DNA of 64,000 nt from Rhizobium sullae (GCF_025200715.1 NZ_CP104144.1:1798001-1862000); one strand, 5' to 3'. Positions 8,424 to 17,515 are shown, counted from the stretch's first letter. Numbers and translations: made by a program. Notes: generated by a model not told the origin, from the letters alone.

Positions 8424-8996
8424 ATGAACATTGCTTTTCCTCATCTTCTTCCGCGCCAGGCTGTCCCCGAACTGCGGGTACCAGTCGTCGGGGGCCGCAT
8501 TTATGACATCCGCAAGGAAGCGCCGGCAGCGTTTTCGCTGATTGTTTTCTACCGTGGGCTCCATTGCCCGATTTGCAAGACACAGCTCAAGGATCTCGAG
8601 GCGAAGCTTGGTGAGTTTGAGCGTCGAGGCGTCACGGTCGTTGCAATCTCAACTGACAACGAAGAACGAGCGATCCAGACAAGTCTTGATTGGCACCTGC
8701 CACAACTCCACATCGGTTACGAGCTGCCCCTGGCGGTCGCTCGCGAATGGGGGCTTTATATTTCCCGGGGCCATGGAAAGACGTCGATTGGGGTTGAGGA
8801 GCCCGATCTCTTTGCCGAACCGGCAATCTACTTGGTGCGGCCGGATGGTACGCTCTATTTCGGCAGCGTTCAGACCATGCCGTTCGCACGCCCGCATTTC
8901 GCGGACATTCTCGGAGCGATCGACTACGTGTTGAAGAACAATTATCCCGCGCGCGGTGAGGCCGATGTAACTTTTGAACCCTTGGAAGCGAAGTAG
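8424..8996 (+). CDS. peroxiredoxin-like (AhpC/TSA, thioredoxin-fold) protein
   Basis: The 190-residue protein starts at MNIAFPHLLPRQ, preceded by AAGGAG. The thioredoxin fold carries FYRGLHCPICKTQLKDLE, with a CPIC pair near residue 47, followed by GVTVVAISTDNEERA and FAEPAIYLVRPDGTLYFGSVQTMPF. These features fit the peroxiredoxin-like AhpC/TSA group. It should reduce peroxides or protein disulfides in the cytoplasm. A perfect palindromic operator lies just upstream. It is 67 nt upstream of the VTT/oxidoreductase operon on the same strand and may be co-transcribed with it. Confidence 0.83.
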   Translation: MNIAFPHLLPRQAVPELRVPVVGGRIYDIRKEAPAAFSLIVFYRGLHCPICKTQLKDLEAKLGEFERRGVTVVAISTDNEERAIQTSLDWHLPQLHIGYELPLAVAREWGLYISRGHGKTSIGVEEPDLFAEPAIYLVRPDGTLYFGSVQTMPFARPHFADILGAIDYVLKNNYPARGEADVTFEPLEAK

Positions 8997-9063
8997 AAAC
9001 AGAAGAGTTATCATTTCGGCGCCGTGGGTGGCAGCCGTCCACCCAGGGAGCACCGTTTGAAAC

Positions 9064-11199
9064 ATGGATCGTACCGGAGCAATTCGCCGCCCGACCAAGA
9101 CTCTAGGCGCCGCTTTCCTTTTTGCGGCAATCATTATTCTGGGCCTGCTCCTCAAGGATCATCTTGATCTCGCGGAGATCACGGCCCGGCTTGTCGCCGC
9201 GAAGGACTGGATCAGATTGCATCCGGCTCTTGCGGCGCTCCTGTTCGCCGTTGTCTATGTCGCCGTAACCGGCTTGTCGCTGCCCGGTGCAACGGTTCTT
9301 ACCCTCATCGGCGGCAGCTTGTTCGGTCTCTGGGCAGGAGCCCTGCTCGTCTCCTTTGCCAGTGTCATCGGCGCGACGATCGGCATGATCGTCGCGCGCT
9401 ATTTTCTTCGCGACACCATTGAGCGACGTTTCCCCGACGTCGTTGCCAAGGTCGATCGCGGCATAGCAGCGGACGGCGCTCGCTACCTGTTTGCCTTGCG
9501 TCTCATTCCGGTCATCCCCTTCTTCCTCGTCAACCTAGCGATGGGTCTGACGCGCATGCCTGTCCGCACCTTCGCCTGGGTGAGCCAGCTCGGGATGCTC
9601 CCCGGAACAATCGTCTACGTCAATGCGGGCAAACAACTCGCCTCGGTCCAAACCGCAGGCGACATATTAAGTCCGCGCATCATTCTCGCATTCGCGGCCC
9701 TGGCAGCCTTGCCCTTCGTTGCCAAGGTGGGGAGCAACTGGTGGAGCCGACGCAATGCGCTGCGAAATTGGCGGCAGCCTGACCGGTTCGACTACAACCT
9801 CATCGTGGTCGGTGCCGGTTCGGCTGGCCTCGTGACTGCTTACATCGCCGCAACCGCCCGTGCCCGGGTCGCACTCATCGAACAGGGCGAGATGGGCGGC
9901 GATTGCCTGAATACCGGCTGCGTCCCCTCGAAGGCGCTGATCCGGTCCGCAAAGCTCTCAAAAGAAGGCGCGCATCCGGAGCGCCTGGGGCTCAAGGGGC
10001 ATTTGGAACCCGATTATCCGGCGATCATGCGCCGGATCGAGCGCGTGATCGCACGCGTGGCGCCACATGACTCGGCCGAGCGATATCGCGATCTCGGCGT
10101 CGACGTGGTCAAGGGCCACGCCAGGATCGCCGACCCCTGGACCGTCGAGGTCGATGGGCGCCGCATGACGGCGCGACGGCTGGTGATTGCAACCGGCGCC
10201 GAGCCTGCTATCCCGCCGATACCTGGGCTTGCTGATGTCGAGCCCCTGACCTCTGAAACGTTGTGGGGCCTGAGAGAGAGGCCAGATCGGCTGCTCATTG
10301 TCGGCGGCGGTGCGATCGGCTGCGAGCTCGCGCAAAGCTTCGCCCGGCTTGGATGCCAGACAACGATCGTGGAAGCTTTGCCGCGATTGCTCGCCGGCGA
10401 GGACGAGGATGTCAGCGAAGCGATAAGAGGGCTTCTTTTGGCGGACGATGTCACCATCATCACCGGTGCCAGCGTTGGTTCGTTCGTGCAGGACGGCCAA
10501 TCCCGGAAAGCACACCTCACAAACGGTCAGGAAATCGGCTTCAATCGTGTTGTTGTCGCCGTTGGCCGCCGTCCGCGTACGCGAGGGTTCGGTCTCGAGG
10601 AGCTTGGTCTCCTGGAGGAAGATCGCCTCATCGTTGATGACCGTCTGAGGACTCGCCTGCCCACCATATACGCAGCCGGTGACGTCATCGGGCGGCTGCA
10701 GTTCACCCATGCCGCTGGCCACTATGCCTGGTTCGCTGCGATGAACGCCCTCTTTGGAGACCTCAAGACCTGGAAAGCACACACAAAGGCGTTCCCGGCG
10801 GTGATCTACACCGATCCGGAAATCGCTCGCGTTGGGCTGAGCGAGGTAGAAGCACGAGAAAAAGGCGTTGCTTACGAAGTGACCCGATATGACCTTGCCG
10901 AACTCGACCGGGCGATTGCCGACGAGGCGAATGCGGGCTTCATCAAGGTCCTGACGACACCGGGCAAAGATCGGATTTTGGGCGCCACGATCGTCGGTGC
11001 CCGCGCCGGCGACATGCTCGGCGAATTCACACTCGCGATGCGGCACGGCCTCGGCCTCAATGCGATCCTTCGAACCATCCACCCCTATCCGGGCTGGATG
11101 GAGGCGGCGAAGGCAACGGCCGGTGAATGGCGTCGCGCCCACGCGCCGGCCTGGGCATTGAACGTGTCGGCTCGTATCCTTCAATGGCTGAGGGGGTGA
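9064..11199 (+). CDS. VTT-domain (TVP38/TMEM64) membrane protein fused to FAD-dependent disulfide oxidoreductase
   Basis: The 711-residue protein is a fusion. Residues 1-225 contain a membrane anchor (15-31) and a VTT/DedA-superfamily domain, with GATVLTLIGGSLFG and the re-entrant RLIPVIPFFLVNLAMGLTRM segment. Residues 243-711 form a complete mercuric-reductase/lipoamide-dehydrogenase-like flavoprotein: the FAD motif VVGAGSAGLVTAY, the redox pair CLNTGCVPSK (C281 and C286), the NAD(P)H motif LIVGGGAIGCELAQSF and the C-terminal dimer domain ending in TIHPYPGWMEAAK. It lacks the MerA C-terminal cysteine pair, so Hg(II) reduction is unlikely. It heads a five-gene operon. Confidence 0.87.
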   Translation: MDRTGAIRRPTKTLGAAFLFAAIIILGLLLKDHLDLAEITARLVAAKDWIRLHPALAALLFAVVYVAVTGLSLPGATVLTLIGGSLFGLWAGALLVSFASVIGATIGMIVARYFLRDTIERRFPDVVAKVDRGIAADGARYLFALRLIPVIPFFLVNLAMGLTRMPVRTFAWVSQLGMLPGTIVYVNAGKQLASVQTAGDILSPRIILAFAALAALPFVAKVGSNWWSRRNALRNWRQPDRFDYNLIVVGAGSAGLVTAYIAATARARVALIEQGEMGGDCLNTGCVPSKALIRSAKLSKEGAHPERLGLKGHLEPDYPAIMRRIERVIARVAPHDSAERYRDLGVDVVKGHARIADPWTVEVDGRRMTARRLVIATGAEPAIPPIPGLADVEPLTSETLWGLRERPDRLLIVGGGAIGCELAQSFARLGCQTTIVEALPRLLAGEDEDVSEAIRGLLLADDVTIITGASVGSFVQDGQSRKAHLTNGQEIGFNRVVVAVGRRPRTRGFGLEELGLLEEDRLIVDDRLRTRLPTIYAAGDVIGRLQFTHAAGHYAWFAAMNALFGDLKTWKAHTKAFPAVIYTDPEIARVGLSEVEAREKGVAYEVTRYDLAELDRAIADEANAGFIKVLTTPGKDRILGATIVGARAGDMLGEFTLAMRHGLGLNAILRTIHPYPGWMEAAKATAGEWRRAHAPAWALNVSARILQWLRG

Positions 11200-11203
11200 C
11201 ACG

Positions 11204-11899
11204 ATGTTCGACCGTCATCTTCTTCCCTTGCAGAAGCGACTGCTGGATCCGCCTGCGGCACTGCTCGTGAAACTGGGCATTTCCGCCGATACCGTCACGG
11301 TACTCGGCTTTGCTGTTGGGGTGTCCGTCGTTCCGCTTCTGGCTTCAGGTCAATACGCGGCTGCGCTTATCGTGATTCTCGTCAATCGCGGCCTCGACGG
11401 CCTCGACGGCGCGCTCGCGCGACGGACGCAACCGACCGATCGTGGCGCGTTTCTCGATATAGCGCTCGACTTCGTCTTCTACGCACTAGTGCCGTTCGGG
11501 TTCGCTCTTGCTGACCCAGGAGCGAACGCGCTGGCTGCGGCAACCTTGCTGGTCGCGTTCGTCGGCACCGGCAGCAGCTTCCTCGCCTTTGCCACTATCG
11601 CAGGCCGACGGGGCCTGTCGTCTACGAACTACCCTGCGAAGGGCATCTACTATCTCGGCGGACTCACGGAGGGGGCGGAGACAATCGCTGTATTCGTGGC
11701 GATGTGCCTCTGGCCCGGAGCGTTTCCTGCAATCGCATATGGTCTCGCTGCCTTGTGCGTCCTGACCACGGTCACCCGCTGGTGGTGGGGATGGCGAGCC
11801 TTTGCGCCCGATCTCACGTCCGGCGCAAGCGACCAGCAGGAGCCAAGCGTCACCAAAGCCCGAAAACTTAAAACAACCGGAGATAGATTTACATTATGA
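11204..11899 (+). CDS. CDP-alcohol phosphatidyltransferase family protein (YnjF-like)
   Basis: The 231-residue integral membrane protein carries the family signature DG-AL-AR, seven residues, then G-AFL-D-IAL-D at about residues 69-90, which binds CDP-diacylglycerol and two metals. Five or six hydrophobic helices follow. The enzyme would move a phosphatidyl group onto an alcohol acceptor, or a related reaction; the acceptor is unknown. The gene sits between the VTT/oxidoreductase fusion (4-nt gap) and the YnjB-like gene (ATGA overlap). Escherichia coli also keeps ynjF close to ynjBCD, so the grouping is conserved over a wide distance. Confidence 0.83.
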   Translation: MFDRHLLPLQKRLLDPPAALLVKLGISADTVTVLGFAVGVSVVPLLASGQYAAALIVILVNRGLDGLDGALARRTQPTDRGAFLDIALDFVFYALVPFGFALADPGANALAAATLLVAFVGTGSSFLAFATIAGRRGLSSTNYPAKGIYYLGGLTEGAETIAVFVAMCLWPGAFPAIAYGLAALCVLTTVTRWWWGWRAFAPDLTSGASDQQEPSVTKARKLKTTGDRFTL

Positions 11900-13113
11900 C
11901 ACGGAGGAAGAGACTCGGCCCATTGGGCGTTCTGGCAGCGGCGGGGCTGGCGCTGGTTTGTGGGTTAGGCTCCGCCAATGCCGGTACGTGGGACGAGTTC
12001 GTCTCAAAAGCACGCGGTCAGACGGTCTACTGGAACGCGTGGGGCGGTGATGAACGGACCAATTCCTTTATCGATTGGGTTGGACAGCAAGTTCAGACCC
12101 GATATGGCATCACGGTCCGGCAGGTAAAGCTCTCCGATACCGCCGAGGCGGTCTCGCGTGTCGTCGCGGAAAAAACCGCCGGTCGCGACGACAACGGTTC
12201 TGTCGATCTCATCTGGATCAACGGCCCGAATTTTCTGTCGATGAAAGACAAGCAACTCCTCTACGGGCCGTTCACGCAGTTTCTGCCCAATTATCAATAT
12301 GTCGACACGGCTAGCAAACTCTCGAACGTCACGGACTTCACGATCCCCGTGGATGGGATGGAGTCGCCCTGGCGTCTCGCCCAGGTCGTGTTCAATTACG
12401 ACTCTTCCCGCGTGAGCGACGTGCCGCGCACGATCAAGGACTTCGTGGCATGGGCGAAGGCACATCCAGGCCGCTTCACGCATCCCGACGTACGCGACTT
12501 CATGGGCGCCACCTTCCTCAAGCAGGCGCTCATCGAACTGGCGCCTGATCGAGGCCGATTGCAACAGCCAGTGACCGACGCGGATTTCGCCAAGGAAACG
12601 GCGCCGCTCTGGTCCTGGTACGAACAGTTGAAGCCGTTGCTTTGGCGGCGCGGAGAACAATTCCCGTCGAATGGACCCGCCGCGCGGCAACTCCTCAACG
12701 ACGGGGAGATCGATCTCTCCATGTCGTTCGATCCTGCTGAGGCTGCGGCTTCGGTCGCGTCGGGCCTGCTGCCCGACACAATACGCACCTACTCGCTCTC
12801 CGGCGGCACCATCGGCAATACGAGCTTCGTCGCCATCCCTTACAATTCGCCGCACAAGGAAGCGGCCATGGTTGTGGCCAATTTCCTGCTCGATCCGGCG
12901 ACCCAAGCCCACGCTCAGGATATCCGGGTGCTGGGCAGCTTCACAGTGCTCGACCTCGACAAGCTTTCGACGGAGCGGCGCCAGCTCTTCGCCGACCTGC
13001 CGACGAGCCCCGCACTGCCGACCAACGCGGACTTGGGACCGGTTCTCCTTGAACCGCACCCCTCCTGGATGACGAGGATCACCGACGAATGGATGCGGCG
13101 ATACGTCAAATAA
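11896..13113 (+). CDS. ABC transporter substrate-binding protein (YnjB-like)
   Basis: The 405-residue periplasmic binding protein has a signal peptide (RKRLGPLGVLAAAGLALVCG...ANA) and the motif TVYWNAWGGDERTNSFIDWV typical of the YnjB group of extracellular solute-binding proteins. The C-terminal lobe contains TSFVAIPYNSPHKEAAMVVANFLLDP, which is found in thiamine/iron/spermidine-type receptors. The ligand is not known. The start overlaps the phosphatidyltransferase stop (ATGA), and the end overlaps the permease gene by 25 nt. Confidence 0.84.
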   Translation: MTRRKRLGPLGVLAAAGLALVCGLGSANAGTWDEFVSKARGQTVYWNAWGGDERTNSFIDWVGQQVQTRYGITVRQVKLSDTAEAVSRVVAEKTAGRDDNGSVDLIWINGPNFLSMKDKQLLYGPFTQFLPNYQYVDTASKLSNVTDFTIPVDGMESPWRLAQVVFNYDSSRVSDVPRTIKDFVAWAKAHPGRFTHPDVRDFMGATFLKQALIELAPDRGRLQQPVTDADFAKETAPLWSWYEQLKPLLWRRGEQFPSNGPAARQLLNDGEIDLSMSFDPAEAAASVASGLLPDTIRTYSLSGGTIGNTSFVAIPYNSPHKEAAMVVANFLLDPATQAHAQDIRVLGSFTVLDLDKLSTERRQLFADLPTSPALPTNADLGPVLLEPHPSWMTRITDEWMRRYVK

Positions 13114-14840
13114 GGTTCCGCATAAGCGGCCTGATCCCTTTCCTGCAGGGACCGAACCTGCGGCAGGCAGTTGGGCTCCTTCTTCTTTGCGGGCTCGGCA
13201 TTCCGATTGCGGCAGGCCTGATCTTCACCCTCCTTCCCGCATTCGGCTACCTGCCGTCGATCGGAGGCCATGCGCTGGGCGTGCAGCCGTGGCGGGAACT
13301 GTTCGGTTATCCTGGCTTTGCGACGAGTCTTCGGATCACAGTAACGACAGGCGTCACGGCAACCGTCCTCGCGTTGATCCTCGCGTTCTGCTTCTGCGCG
13401 GTCGTCCACGGTCGAATGCGCGATCGCGGCGCCGACGGCCTTCTGGCCCCGCTGCTCGCTGCACCCCATGCGGCGATGGCGATCGGGCTCGCCTTCCTGA
13501 TGGCCCCGAGTGGCTGGCTTGCGCGGCTCGCGAGTCCTTGGCTGACGGGCTACGCGGTGCCCCCCGATATCGCCATCGTTCAGGACCCGTGGGGCATGGC
13601 CCTGGTCATCGGCCTCCTCATCAAGGAGTTGCCGTTCCTGTTGATCGTCATCCTTGCGGCCCTGAACCAGATCCCCGTCGATCAGCAGATGCGGGCCGGT
13701 AGCGCCCTCGGCTACGGACCAGGCATCGTCTGGATCAAAATCATCGCGCCACAGGTCTACGCGCAGATCCGCCTGCCGGTTTACGTCGTCCTGGCGTTTT
13801 CGCTCTCGGTCGTCGACATGGCATTGATCCTGGCGCCGACCAACCCTGCGCCGCTTTCCGTCATGGCGCTCAAATGGTTCATGTCGCCCGACGTTTCGCG
13901 AACCCTTCCGGCCGCGGCTGCGGCCACCCTGGAGTTGCTGGTTGTCGTTGGAGCGATCGGTCTCTGGCGGGTCAGTGAGCGGGGCGTCGCCGGCATTGGC
14001 CTCTGGTGGACGTCGAGGGGTGGTCGTGGCGTGACCGGCGAACCGGGTCTGAAGGTGGCTGCGGCCCTCGCTATGATCGTTCTCATGCTGGGGCTAGGTT
14101 CCCTCATCGCGCTCGCCGTCTGGTCCGTGGCCTGGAGATGGCCGTTTCCCGATGCCCTGCCATCGACCTGGAGTCTTGATATCTGGAACCGCCAGGCTCA
14201 CGCTCTCATCTGGCCGCTGGGCAACACCGTGGCGCTTGCAGCTGTCACGACCGCTGTTGCGCTCCTCCTTGCCGTTGCCTGGCTCGAAGCGGAGGATCGA
14301 AGCGGAAGGCGCCGCCGCGCTACGCCCTGGCATCCGATCTATATCCCGCTTCTCCTTCCACAGATCGCGTTCCTGTTCGGAACACAGGTGCTCGCCCTCA
14401 AGCTTCAGCTCGATGGAACATTTCTGGCCGTCGCGTGGGCGCATCTCCTGTTCGTATTTCCTTATGTTTTGCTGGCGCTCGCCGACCCCTGGAAAGCGCT
14501 TGACCCCCGCTATATCAGATCCGCCGCAGCGCTCGGTGCCTCCCCGACCGGTGCCCTGATCCGCATCAAGCTGCCGATCCTGCTTCGGCCGATTGCCATC
14601 GCCGTGGCAATCGGCTTTTCCGTCAGCGTCGCACAATATCTGCCGACATTGTTTGCGGGCAGCGGGCGCATTGCAACATTGACGACCGAGGCGGTCGCGA
14701 TGGCAAGTGGTGGCGACCGCCGGGTCGTCGGCGTCTTCGCCTTCCTGCAAACCCTTATTCCGTTCGCCGCCTATCTGGTGGCGTTGGCCGTTCCACGGAT
14801 CGTGTTTGCCAACCGTCGATCTCTATCGGGGCGCTCATGA
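13089..14840 (+). CDS. ABC transporter permease, duplicated fold (YnjC-like)
   Basis: The 583-residue inner-membrane permease has about 12 hydrophobic segments in two homologous halves. Each half carries an EAA-type loop: SALGYGPGIVWIKIIAPQ near residue 210 and AALGASPTGALIRIKLPIL near 480. This two-in-one permease layout is that of YnjC and of thiamine/iron(III) importers. The ATG lies inside the binding-protein gene, so the overlap suggests translational coupling. It pairs with the ATPase directly downstream. Confidence 0.84.
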   Translation: MDAAIRQIRFRISGLIPFLQGPNLRQAVGLLLLCGLGIPIAAGLIFTLLPAFGYLPSIGGHALGVQPWRELFGYPGFATSLRITVTTGVTATVLALILAFCFCAVVHGRMRDRGADGLLAPLLAAPHAAMAIGLAFLMAPSGWLARLASPWLTGYAVPPDIAIVQDPWGMALVIGLLIKELPFLLIVILAALNQIPVDQQMRAGSALGYGPGIVWIKIIAPQVYAQIRLPVYVVLAFSLSVVDMALILAPTNPAPLSVMALKWFMSPDVSRTLPAAAAATLELLVVVGAIGLWRVSERGVAGIGLWWTSRGGRGVTGEPGLKVAAALAMIVLMLGLGSLIALAVWSVAWRWPFPDALPSTWSLDIWNRQAHALIWPLGNTVALAAVTTAVALLLAVAWLEAEDRSGRRRRATPWHPIYIPLLLPQIAFLFGTQVLALKLQLDGTFLAVAWAHLLFVFPYVLLALADPWKALDPRYIRSAAALGASPTGALIRIKLPILLRPIAIAVAIGFSVSVAQYLPTLFAGSGRIATLTTEAVAMASGGDRRVVGVFAFLQTLIPFAAYLVALAVPRIVFANRRSLSGRS

Positions 14841-15481
14841 CGAATGCACTAACCCTTCGCTCCGTGACGATCTCAATCGGCGACAGGAGGCTCGTCTCGA
14901 ACCTTGACCTTGACGTCGAGCCAGGCGCCGTCGCATCCGTCATGGGGCCAAGCGGATCGGGCAAGTCCACGCTGATCTCCTTCATTGGCGGCCATCTGGA
15001 TCCGGCTTTCAACGCGACGGGGAAGGTCCTGATCGGGGCGCGTGATGTGACCAACTTGCCACCGGAACGGCGCGACGTCGGCATCCTGTTTCAGGATGAC
15101 CTCTTGTTTCCGCATCTCTCGGTCGGCGCCAATCTCGCCTTTGGACTTGCTCGCTCAGTCATGGGACGCGACGCAAGGCTTGCACGTGTCACCGAAGCCT
15201 TGGTGGAGGCTGACCTCAGCGGATTTGAGGACCGCGACCCAGCAACGCTATCCGGCGGACAGCGCGCCCGCGTCACCCTGATGAGAACACTCCTGGCGGC
15301 GCCGAAAGCCCTGCTTCTCGACGAACCATTCTCCAAACTCGATTCAGACCTGCGACGCGACTTTCGTCGTTTTGTGTTCGACCGCGCTGTCGCCAAACGG
15401 CTACCGGTTCTGCTCGTCACCCACGACTCGACAGACGCCGAAGCTGCCAATGGCCAGATACTGCATTTGGGGAGGGCCTGA
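14837..15481 (+). CDS. ABC transporter ATP-binding protein (YnjD-like)
   Basis: The 214-residue ATPase shows Walker A GPSGSGKST (about residues 36-44), the Q-loop in ILFQDDLLFP, the signature LSGGQRARV, Walker B ALLLDEPF and the switch histidine in LLVTHDSTDAEAA. The length is the same as E. coli YnjD. It energises the import system of the two preceding genes. Its ATG overlaps the permease stop by four bases. It is the last gene of the operon, and a decayed merA copy follows on the other strand. Confidence 0.86.
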   Translation: MTNALTLRSVTISIGDRRLVSNLDLDVEPGAVASVMGPSGSGKSTLISFIGGHLDPAFNATGKVLIGARDVTNLPPERRDVGILFQDDLLFPHLSVGANLAFGLARSVMGRDARLARVTEALVEADLSGFEDRDPATLSGGQRARVTLMRTLLAAPKALLLDEPFSKLDSDLRRDFRRFVFDRAVAKRLPVLLVTHDSTDAEAANGQILHLGRA

Positions 15482-15554
15482 AAGTAGGATACTCTCGCAC
15501 GCGCTGCCGGTCCTTCAAGGTGGAGTAGAGACGGTTGAACACCGATCCCGCGGC

Positions 15555-16075
15555 AGGCTGTCGCCGTTGAGGGCGTTCTTCGCGGCGAGCTTGGCGCCAT
15601 AGGCGGCCATGTAGACGAACTGGTCGCGACCAGTGACGTCGCCGGCGGCATAGACGCCAGTCTTGGTTGTGCGCATGCGGTCGTCGACGACGATGCCGCC
15701 CTTCGGCGAAATGCCAACCCCGTGCTCGGCAAGGCCAAGACCTTCGATGTTGGGCGTGCGTCCAGTGGAGATGAGCACCTGATCGGCGTCGATCGTCGTG
15801 TCCTGGCCATCTCGGGAAACCGTGAGCGCAACACGCCCTCGGTCTTACGGATTGCGCGATAGGCAATGCCGGAGACGACGGTGATCCCCTCCACTTCGAA
15901 ATACCCGGTGAGCGCGGCGCCGATCTCGGGTTCGGCCTCGGGAAACAGGCGGGACCGGCAGACGAGCGTCACGTGCACGCCGGCACGGGCGAACATCTGG
16001 GCGAGCTCCGCGCCGATATAATATAGCCACCGCCGAGGACGAGCAGCGAGCGCGGCAGTGCTTCAAGGTCCAGGC
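15555..16075 (-). pseudogene. merA: mercuric reductase (merA) relic, frameshifted
   Basis: Read on the minus strand from 16075, one frame gives EALPRSLLVLGGGYI. After a shift near 16020 it reads MFARAGVHVTLVCRSRLFPEAEPEIGAALTGYF. After another shift near 15835 it reads LISTGRTPNIEGLGLAEHG...YAAGDVTGRDQFVYMAAYGAKLAAKNALNGDSL. In this order the pieces are the NAD(P)H-binding and central part of MerA. Both ends are missing, and at least two frameshifts break it, so it cannot be functional. It points to a former mercury-resistance element here. Confidence 0.8.
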
Positions 16076-16204
16076 ATGCGTATCAGTTTGAGTGCAGCGC
16101 CGTCTCGAGTGGCGCTTGATATTGCGCTCTCGCGGTGCGCGGAGATCGTTCACACACACGCTCGTCCTTAGCGGGTATTAATGCAGAAATGACCACGGAA
16201 CCCC

Positions 16205-16783
16205 CTAATGTCGTAGTAGCAAGCGCGCCGCCTGCTTGAGGTGCGAAGCGATGGAATCCTGAAGCTCCGGTGACGCAACGCTGCGTGCCATTGTCACGCC
16301 TCCGGACAGGAGCGCCATCAGTGACCACGCCTTCCGACGCTTCTCCTCCTCAGTTCTTCCTTCCAACTTGTCGGCCAACTGTTGCGCAACGCTTTCCAGC
16401 GCCATGCCGTATGCCGTTTTTGTATCCTTGCTAGATCGTGTCACATCGGACGTCAGGCTTTGCAACCCACAGCTATTGTCGGGTGAGCAACGGAGCAGTT
16501 CGCCAAGATAGAAATCTATGAATGTCTCGGTCCAGCGGTCTCCCTCTTCCGCCTGCAACTTTGCAATGGATTCACGAAGGTTATCCAGTCCTGCGACTGC
16601 CGCGGCCTCGAAGGCAGCGTCTTTCGATTTGAAATGTCCGTAGAATGCACCGGAGGTGACGCCGGCCTCTTTCGCCAAGCCGTCCACGCCAATGCCACCG
16701 AAGCCTTGCCGGCGAAAACCCCTTCCCGCTGCGTCGAGAAGCTTCGTTTTTGCTTCTTCTTTGTGATCGGACTGATACCGCAT
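16205..16783 (-). CDS. TetR/AcrR-family regulator of the adjacent tautomerase gene
   Basis: The 192-residue repressor contains the TetR N-terminal helix-turn-helix at about residues 10-55 (AAGRGFRRQGFGGIGVDGLAKEAGVTSGAFYGHFKSKDAAF). The C-terminal domain resembles regulators that sense electrophiles or drugs. I chose the ATG at 16783 because GGAG lies six nt before it; an ATG at 16795 is also in frame. Three near-identical 14-bp palindromes occupy the divergent spacer (16797-16865), so it very likely represses itself and the tautomerase gene. Confidence 0.87.
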   Translation of the reverse strand: MRYQSDHKEEAKTKLLDAAGRGFRRQGFGGIGVDGLAKEAGVTSGAFYGHFKSKDAAFEAAAVAGLDNLRESIAKLQAEEGDRWTETFIDFYLGELLRCSPDNSCGLQSLTSDVTRSSKDTKTAYGMALESVAQQLADKLEGRTEEEKRRKAWSLMALLSGGVTMARSVASPELQDSIASHLKQAARLLLRH

Positions 16784-16796
16784 GTCGAACTCCATA

Positions 16797-16865
16797 ATAG
16801 CGATCGTTATTTTATGCTTGACGCTATAACGATCGTTATCCTATCAATAGGATCACGGTCGTTAT
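16797..16865. promoter_or_regulatory. triple TetR operator
   Basis: Three 14-bp boxes line up: ATAGCGATCGTTAT at 16797, ATAACGATCGTTAT at 16826 (a perfect palindrome) and ATCACGGTCGTTAT at 16852. Their starts are 29 and 26 bp apart. They fill the spacer between the divergent TetR and tautomerase genes. Confidence 0.75.
16818..16847 (+). promoter_or_regulatory. candidate sigma-70 promoter of the tautomerase gene
   Basis: A -35-like TTGACG (16818-16823) is followed after 18 nt by TATCAA (16842-16847). The perfect operator box at 16826 lies between the two elements, where a bound repressor would block RNA polymerase. Confidence 0.5.
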
Positions 16866-16922
16866 ATAACGTGCCGTTACGCGAGGCAATGCCTCATGTC
16901 CCCTTCAGAAACAGGAGCTATC

Positions 16923-17339
16923 ATGCCCATCAGTCTCACGCTTACCGAAGGCGTCATTCCTGCGGACAAAATGCATGTCGTCGTTGCGAAGATAACGGAA
17001 TCCTTCCTCAATCATCATGGGCTTGGGGGAAACAAGGTGATGACCCCTAACGTCACGGCGCATCTCAATGTTTTGCCCAAAGGACAGACTTTCTCTGCTG
17101 GAAAACCGGTCGAAGGAGCTTGGATCGAAACCAAGACGCCATCCTTTGCTCTCGCAAGCCACGACATTCAAACCGCGTTCTTCGGTGAAGCTACACAGAT
17201 ACTCCATGATCTCTCTGGTGGCACACTTGCCAAGGATCGCATTTGGTCGAATGGGGTCCACGCTGTCGACGGTACGTGGAATCTCGATGGCAAGGCAATG
17301 ACGAACGCCGAGCTTGGGCAGGCCGTAGCCGCGGGCTGA
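16923..17339 (+). CDS. tautomerase-superfamily protein
   Basis: The 138-residue protein starts MPISLTLTEG. After removal of Met the N-terminal proline would be the catalytic base, as in 4-oxalocrotonate tautomerase and its relatives. I preferred this ATG to one nine codons upstream because it gives Pro-1 and has AGGAG just before it. The length suggests a fused or extended tautomerase subunit. It is divergent from a TetR regulator with three operator copies between them, so the gene is probably induced by a small electrophile or aromatic compound. The substrate is unknown. Confidence 0.72.
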   Translation: MPISLTLTEGVIPADKMHVVVAKITESFLNHHGLGGNKVMTPNVTAHLNVLPKGQTFSAGKPVEGAWIETKTPSFALASHDIQTAFFGEATQILHDLSGGTLAKDRIWSNGVHAVDGTWNLDGKAMTNAELGQAVAAG

Positions 17340-17515
17340 CAAGTCGAGACAACCCGGCCGTCGAGGTGTCTAGGCGGCCGGGATTATCAACATTCAAATT
17401 TGTGCGGGACTTACTGCAAAGCCAAAAGCGAGGATCAGTATTAGGCCATCGGCTTAGGCCATATCGGAAGGCTTGCGCCAAAGCGCCTTTTCCTGGAATC
17501 CGCGTCAGTTGGGGT

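Noticed and set aside
9064..11199. Mercuric reductase assignment for the fusion protein
   Set aside because: It lacks the C-terminal vicinal cysteines and N-terminal metal-binding domain of MerA, so only the general disulfide-reductase family is claimed.
9958..11202. A 414-codon minus-strand frame opposite the VTT-reductase fusion
   Set aside because: The plus strand has an intact flavoprotein with all cofactor motifs; the antisense frame has none.
12004..13059. A 351-codon minus-strand frame opposite the YnjB-like gene
   Set aside because: It is a codon-bias shadow with Arg-rich, motif-free translation.
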